The position numbers and the translations under genes are program-made. Source: Erythrobasidium yunnanense (taxonomy: Eukaryota > Basidiomycota > Cystobasidiomycetes > Erythrobasidiales > Erythrobasidiaceae). Taken from it: 64,000 nucleotides of DNA. Location: NCBI GenBank assembly GCA_001600175.1, contig BCJC01000007.1, positions 1,512,115 through 1,576,114 of the forward strand. The letters run 5' to 3'. Below, in pieces: positions 59,539 to 64,000 of the stretch (position 1 is the first letter of the stretch; every line of letters begins with the position of its first letter). The notes under the pieces were generated by a model. That model had not been told where the DNA came from. It saw only the letters and a program-made list of their open reading frames with translations, and ran no database searches.

Positions 59539-62260
59539 CTAGAAGACTACTCTGGCTACATGTTCTACCTTCCTCTTGCTTGGCTGAATGAAGCCAAGAT
59601 ACGCAAGATCAGCCACGCCTTGCAAGAACCTAGCTTCCTGGTGCATAGCCGAAGATAAAGGCTCATCGTGGTTGGCATCTTCGTCGCTGGCATCGGAATC
59701 TTGTCTTCTTCGGCTCTTGCCTTTCCTCGGTGTCACGTTCGCCTTCTTCTTCTTTTTCAATCCTCCCTCGTCAGGTCTGTCCGACATAGCTAGCTGGAAA
59801 GCGCTGTACCAGTCTCCTAGGTTGACTAGCTTTCCAGCATCGCTTAGCAGATTCTGAGCATGGCAGGCGTCTAGCTCAGCAGCTTTCAAAAGCGGCTCTT
59901 TCGTCTCGTCTAGCAGATGTCGAGGAAGACGGCTCCATGGCGATTGAAGGGAGTTTCGCAGGTCTGGTATTATCGGCGGATGAAAGCCCTGGGTTGGGAA
60001 GGCGTAAAAGTCAGGACAAGGCTACTGGGAGAAAAAGAGATGCAGGACGCCCACCTTTTGCAGCAGCTTGTAATCGTCAGAGTACCATAGCTCGTGGAAG
60101 TTCAGCTGGCTGTAATGCCGGAATGCATCCTGCAAATATTCCTCAATCTCGTCTGAGAGCTTGCTAACGAACGCTGTGTATGCCTTGTCGCCATCTGTCT
60201 TCGGCTTACCGCCTATCACATTGCCATTGACGAATGTGTTGCGTCCGGTCTGTCTCTCGCCTGTCCGGCATAGCTCTTCAAGCTCGTCTCGCCTAGGTCT
60301 AAATCTCGCTTGTGATCTAGGTGATCCTTCGTTGCTTAGCATTTCCAGGCAGGCTAGACACTTCTGATCGCTAGATTGCCTGTGTGTACGCATAACTTGT
60401 CAGCTCTAGCCGGACACTCAGCAGGAAATGCGCGAAGTACCTCAAGTTGGAAGATATTCGCTCGGCTCGCTTCGGGAGCTTGCCAGACAAGTACTCCGAG
60501 AACATCGTATCATCTGAAACAGAAGTTTCGAAGTGCTCTTGAAGAAGTCTGTACAGCTGCCATGCCTCGCGCAGCTTTTGCGCATAATCCTTCCTCTCTA
60601 TATTAGCGCCTTTTACGCTACTCATGAGTGTGTTATCTTCCGAAAGATACGCTTGCAGTTTTTTCATCTTGTCTGCTTCGCCGTCTAACGAGTCCAAGCG
60701 GTCTTCGACCATGTCTTGGTACGAGGTAAGTAAACGTAGACACGGTGCTGCGGTCGTAAGAGTCTCAATGTCATCGTCTTCTACATCTGGCAGGGGTAGG
60801 CAGAAGAGCGAGTGAGGCTGGCTATAGAAGAATGCCATATACATGTACTGTGAGCAAGTCTATCAGTCGAGAGCGATTCCGATTGGTAGGGACACCTACC
60901 TGGAGCTTGGACATGACAGCATCTATCGACTGGTTGTATTGTAGGAAGGTAGTCCGAAGGTGAGATAGGACTCGATAGCCAGGCGACAGAGGCTGAGTGC
61001 GTTCAATGAAGGTCTGATACATCAGGCTATAGAACGTATCTGAGCTCTGCGTAGCGGTGAAGGCGACTGTGCGTAGGAGCTCGATGGTGCGCCGCGGTAG
61101 AAGAGTATTTATGGCATCTTCTGACGTGGAGATTGCAAAGAGCAATATAAAGGGAAGTTGGTGTCGATTCGAGCTGCGAACCGGTCAGCTCGCAAGCATT
61201 CTGACCAACAATCAGCAACATGCCTCACTTGATGATGTAGAGTACATCAGCCAGTACCCCTGAATCGAAAGCTTCGAAGTCTTCGAGATATAAGGCTGTG
61301 CGAGGTCTTTCTGCGGTATCTACTGAACGAGATTAACCATGTTCAAGTTCTGGCGTGATTTAATACCTAGATCTCGGTATTTGTGATGATACCACGCGTG
61401 TAGCACAGCGATATCATCTGATGCCATCAATGAGGCTTTGCGCCCTCCGGTCTTTTTCTGATAGGCGGAGTGATCAGCCAACACTTACGGGGTATGAGGA
61501 GCTAATTCTACCTGCACGTTGTTGTCATACTGCTCGTCCGATGCGATTACGGCACTGATGATAGATTTGAGAGCTGCCTTCTTGTTGGGACAGTCTCGGC
61601 TAGACACCCGTGCCAATACCGCAGAAGTCGTGGCTGCAGCCCCTTCCTCCGCGTCTATATCATTTTGAGATCTTGTATGTGCTATTTCTGCTTGCAAGGC
61701 GCTCATAATGGTGCCAGAGAGCATCGGTGTTGCGCCTAGTGGAAAGACGTAAGCTGTAGGTAGTCGTAGAGTCTCCAGGCGCTTTACCCAGAATCAGAGC
61801 AGTAGGTATACCATGTCTTGATCGATTCTGGGCATCTGCTGTCTTGACGAAAGCCGCAATCTGTTTGACCGTGGTGTCGTAGAGCCCGCCTAATATTTCC
61901 TGCAACGCATATCAGCTCGCGTCAAGAGGATCATAACATAGTTAGAAGCTTGCTTTCATGTCGCTTTCGCATTGAGACCACGCGCGTTTGTACGCTTGGG
62001 CGCGTAAATAGGCAGTTCGGGGGTCATCTTCCAGCATAGGTATCGCTTCAAACGGGCAGTCTTCGTCATCGTTGTCCAGATCCATATCTCCATCTGCAAA
62101 CGAAGAGTCAGTATGGGCTGCTGTGCAACATGTCCGGACTTCTTGCCGTCATTATCCTCGAGTGACAGAACCTGGACGGGCTAGAAAGTAAGGCGTATCA
62201 GCAAGTTTCTGTACATCTGGATCTTCTGTATACCTTGAGCGAGCTTCCAGGTGCGACCAT
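59539..62260 (-). CDS. ORC3: origin recognition complex subunit 3
   Basis: Part of the six-subunit complex that marks replication origins. About 740 residues in roughly ten exons. AAA-like core pieces include SRHGIPTALILG, the ATPMLSGTIMSAL segment, PRTALYLEDFEAFDSGVLAD and LPFILLFAISTSEDAINTLL, then PRRTIELLRTVAF. The helical insert holds PCLRLLTSYQDMVEDRLDSL and KLREAWQLYRLLQEHF. The winged-helix end reads ARFLQGVADLAYLGFIQPSK then RKVEHVARVVF, the most diagnostic part. A charged KKKKKANVTPRKGKSRRR insert precedes it. The first exon MVAPGSSLK at 62260 is proposed, but the next junction does not hold frame cleanly and needs checking. Confidence 0.88.
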
Positions 62261-62331
62261 ATTTACTCCTCTCGGTTGTCCGAAACAGAGCGACTATTCT
62301 TTTGTTCTTCCCGAATCCAAAGTCTGCCAAA

Positions 62332-63670
62332 ATGGCCAGGCATTCGCAGCATAAAGATACTCAGATGGCTACAGACGCGTTTCGAGATCTCGTTGGCTGG
62401 TTCCCGCGTTCTGCAAAGGCCGCAGAAAAGCTATGGAGTGTGTCTGCTTGTCCAAGGTCTTCGAAGGATCCAGGCTGATCTGTTAAATAGTACAACACCA
62501 AGGCATAGTCGCTGATGCAGAGAAGCTGGCTCAAAGCCAGCAGAAGATCGATGTCATTTTCCTGCAAGCTGGCGACCCTTTTCTCGCAAGGTAGCAGCAA
62601 GTCCTAATCGCGAACATGATCCACTCCTGCTGAAGCACGTCGGCAGGGCCAAAGACCTCAATGTAGAAGTCCTGAAGCCTAGCTGGATCTCCGAATCTCT
62701 AAAAGAGGGCAAATTGTCCTTAGTAGCGCCTTTCCGTCTGACAGGCATGTTAGATAGCTCTGTACCCCATCCCTCTCAGCTGAGACTACCCTTAGATCCG
62801 CCCGAACCTTTCTCTACAAGATCATTTCCGCCCTCACCCAGATCGCAATCTGCCTATGCAGACGACATTGAACATGCTGTTATTGATGAGCAGGCCCTGC
62901 CAAGTACTCAGAAATGCGTCGAAATCACGGCTTCAGAGCCTACGACTCAGCAGTCTAAAGCAACAGAGACTTTCTCCCCGATCTCCCAGTCTGGCTACAG
63001 TACAGGCCTCTTTGCATGCTCAGCAGCTCACACGAATATCAAAGTCGAGTCTCCGCCTTACATCATTCCCGCTGATACAGATAGAACCAAACATTCTGTC
63101 TTGCAAATGAAACCTGAAGACACTGTAACCAAAGTATCGAGTGCTGCTCCAGCGGTCACTATATCTCCAAAAGTAAGTTTTGAAGAGAAAATGGAAGGTA
63201 TACGCAGATCTATCGAGGAAATCAGTGCAAAACAAGGCATCAAACCGCCTGTCAAACGAGAAAGACATTCTCCGGTCTTGCCTTTCAAATCCCCTCCGAA
63301 ACCTTCATCTTCACCCAACACCACAAACAAACGAGGAGATTGGAGAGCACAAGCTGCATTAGGACGCTCCATCAATGATGACAGGAAGTCGTACATCAGA
63401 TCTTACTCGACTAGAAGAGGACGAAGCATGTCGTTCAAGCAGGAAGAAGATGAAGCTGTGCTAGCTGTTCCGAGTACACCACTGAGCATGAGGTAAGCGA
63501 AGTTTGATTCGTACACTGACAAGAATCCTAATTGACTTTGTGGCAGACGTCAAGGGCCTTATTTCAGAAGCACCACCAACAAGACAAATGTATATCACAA
63601 CAACAAAGCACAACGAGTTCTCCTCTCCCCCATCAAGATCAAGAATACAATATCTCGCCAATTGGAATAA
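62332..63670 (+). CDS. BRCT-domain protein of unknown role
   Basis: The first exon encodes MARHSQHKDTQMATDAFRDL and a helix (RSAKAAEKLW). A segment around KIDVIFLQAGDPF and then DPLLLKHVGRAKDLNVEVLK, PSWISESLKEGKL has the conserved Trp and spacing of the C-terminal half of a BRCT repeat. The remaining 250 residues are Ser/Thr/Pro-rich with charged helices (SFEEKMEGIRRSIEEISAK) and a basic stretch (SYIRSYSTRRGRSMSFK). A final exon reached over an intron of about 50 nt gives GPYFRSTTNKTNV and ends ISRQLE. The frame changes between the two BRCT pieces near 62575-62600, where no normal-length intron fits. Likely nuclear, in DNA damage or replication (inference). Divergent from ORC3. Confidence 0.6.
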
Positions 63671-64000
63671 TGTCTCTCTCCATTACATCGCATAATGTCT
63701 ACAAATCAGCAGGAATCAAGTATCGCAAGCAGTACAATAAGCCACCGGCAGTGAGACCCGAGCAGCAATCGCAAGCAGTCGTTATACTTTTCATTCCATA
63801 CCACGCAGTTTCAGGGTACAAAGTAGGATTACTTCGGAATCTGATACAGTACTGTATGCTGTCGCTATGTACAAATACACTAGACACATCCTCAGCCGAG
63901 GTCTGCAGTAGCCTGTCTCGAGTGACCACCGCGAAGTCTTGCTAATGTATGGAGATTCGTATAGCTAGAATTCCGAGACCGCAGTCCCGGAGTACTGTCG
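63671..64000. other. 3' flank of the BRCT gene, no gene recognised
   Basis: About 330 bp to the window edge. Short frames on both strands (for example 63699-63929 minus) lack family resemblance. Another gene may begin beyond the edge. Confidence 0.4.

Noticed and set aside
1-64000. Search for mobile elements, virus-like elements, tRNA/rRNA genes and CRISPR arrays
   Set aside because: No transposase, reverse transcriptase, integrase, capsid or terminal repeat seen; no tRNA-like B-box context or rRNA sequence recognised by eye. A dedicated RNA search could still find a tRNA.

Overview
The window is nuclear DNA from a compact, intron-rich fungus. Genes sit on both strands, start-to-start or stop-to-stop gaps are often 7-350 bp, and most genes are cut by several 40-70 nt introns with GT(A/G)AGT-like donors. 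The gene set (RVS161, CRN1, UPF3, RAD2, ORC3, TMA46, CIA2, GGTase-I beta, fungal 3-carboxymuconate cyclase) together with four seven-helix proteins of the DUF6534 type points to a basidiomycete. A small-genome Pucciniomycotina yeast such as a Mixia relative is my best guess, at low confidence. I see no transposon, virus-like element, rRNA, tRNA or CRISPR array.

Layout. 0-0.9 kb: 3' end of 6-phosphogluconate dehydrogenase. 1.5-2.5 kb: unknown protein with an internal duplication. 3.1-6.3 kb: aryl-alcohol-type dehydrogenase followed by carboxy-cis,cis-muconate cyclase, a possible aromatic-catabolism pair. 6.3-11.2 kb: TRIC-like membrane protein, elongin A, cytochrome b5-domain protein, and CIA2 of the cytosolic Fe-S machinery.

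11.5-27.5 kb is the accessory part. Four genes for secreted, mostly GPI-anchored proteins with a shared 10-cysteine frame (here S1-S4) alternate with four genes for DUF6534-type 7TM proteins (D1-D4). Only one conventional gene, an RBM5/10-like splicing factor, lies among them. D4 carries an in-frame stop. This mixed, locally expanded cluster is the most interesting feature of the window.

27.7-64 kb returns to conserved housekeeping genes: a type II membrane glycosyltransferase, cysteinyl-tRNA synthetase (with a likely alternative mitochondrial presequence), a RING protein, geranylgeranyltransferase-I beta, complex I 24-kDa subunit, UBP14, RVS161, a GNAT acetyltransferase, a START/SRPBCC-like protein, coronin, RAD2/XPG, a Ure2-like glutathione transferase, TMA46, an unknown serine-rich protein, UPF3, ORC3 and a BRCT protein. 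Several divergent pairs have start codons only 24-330 bp apart and must share promoters.

Gene spans run from the start codon to the stop codon and include introns. Exon joins were worked out by eye from splice signals and family alignments, so single junctions may be off.
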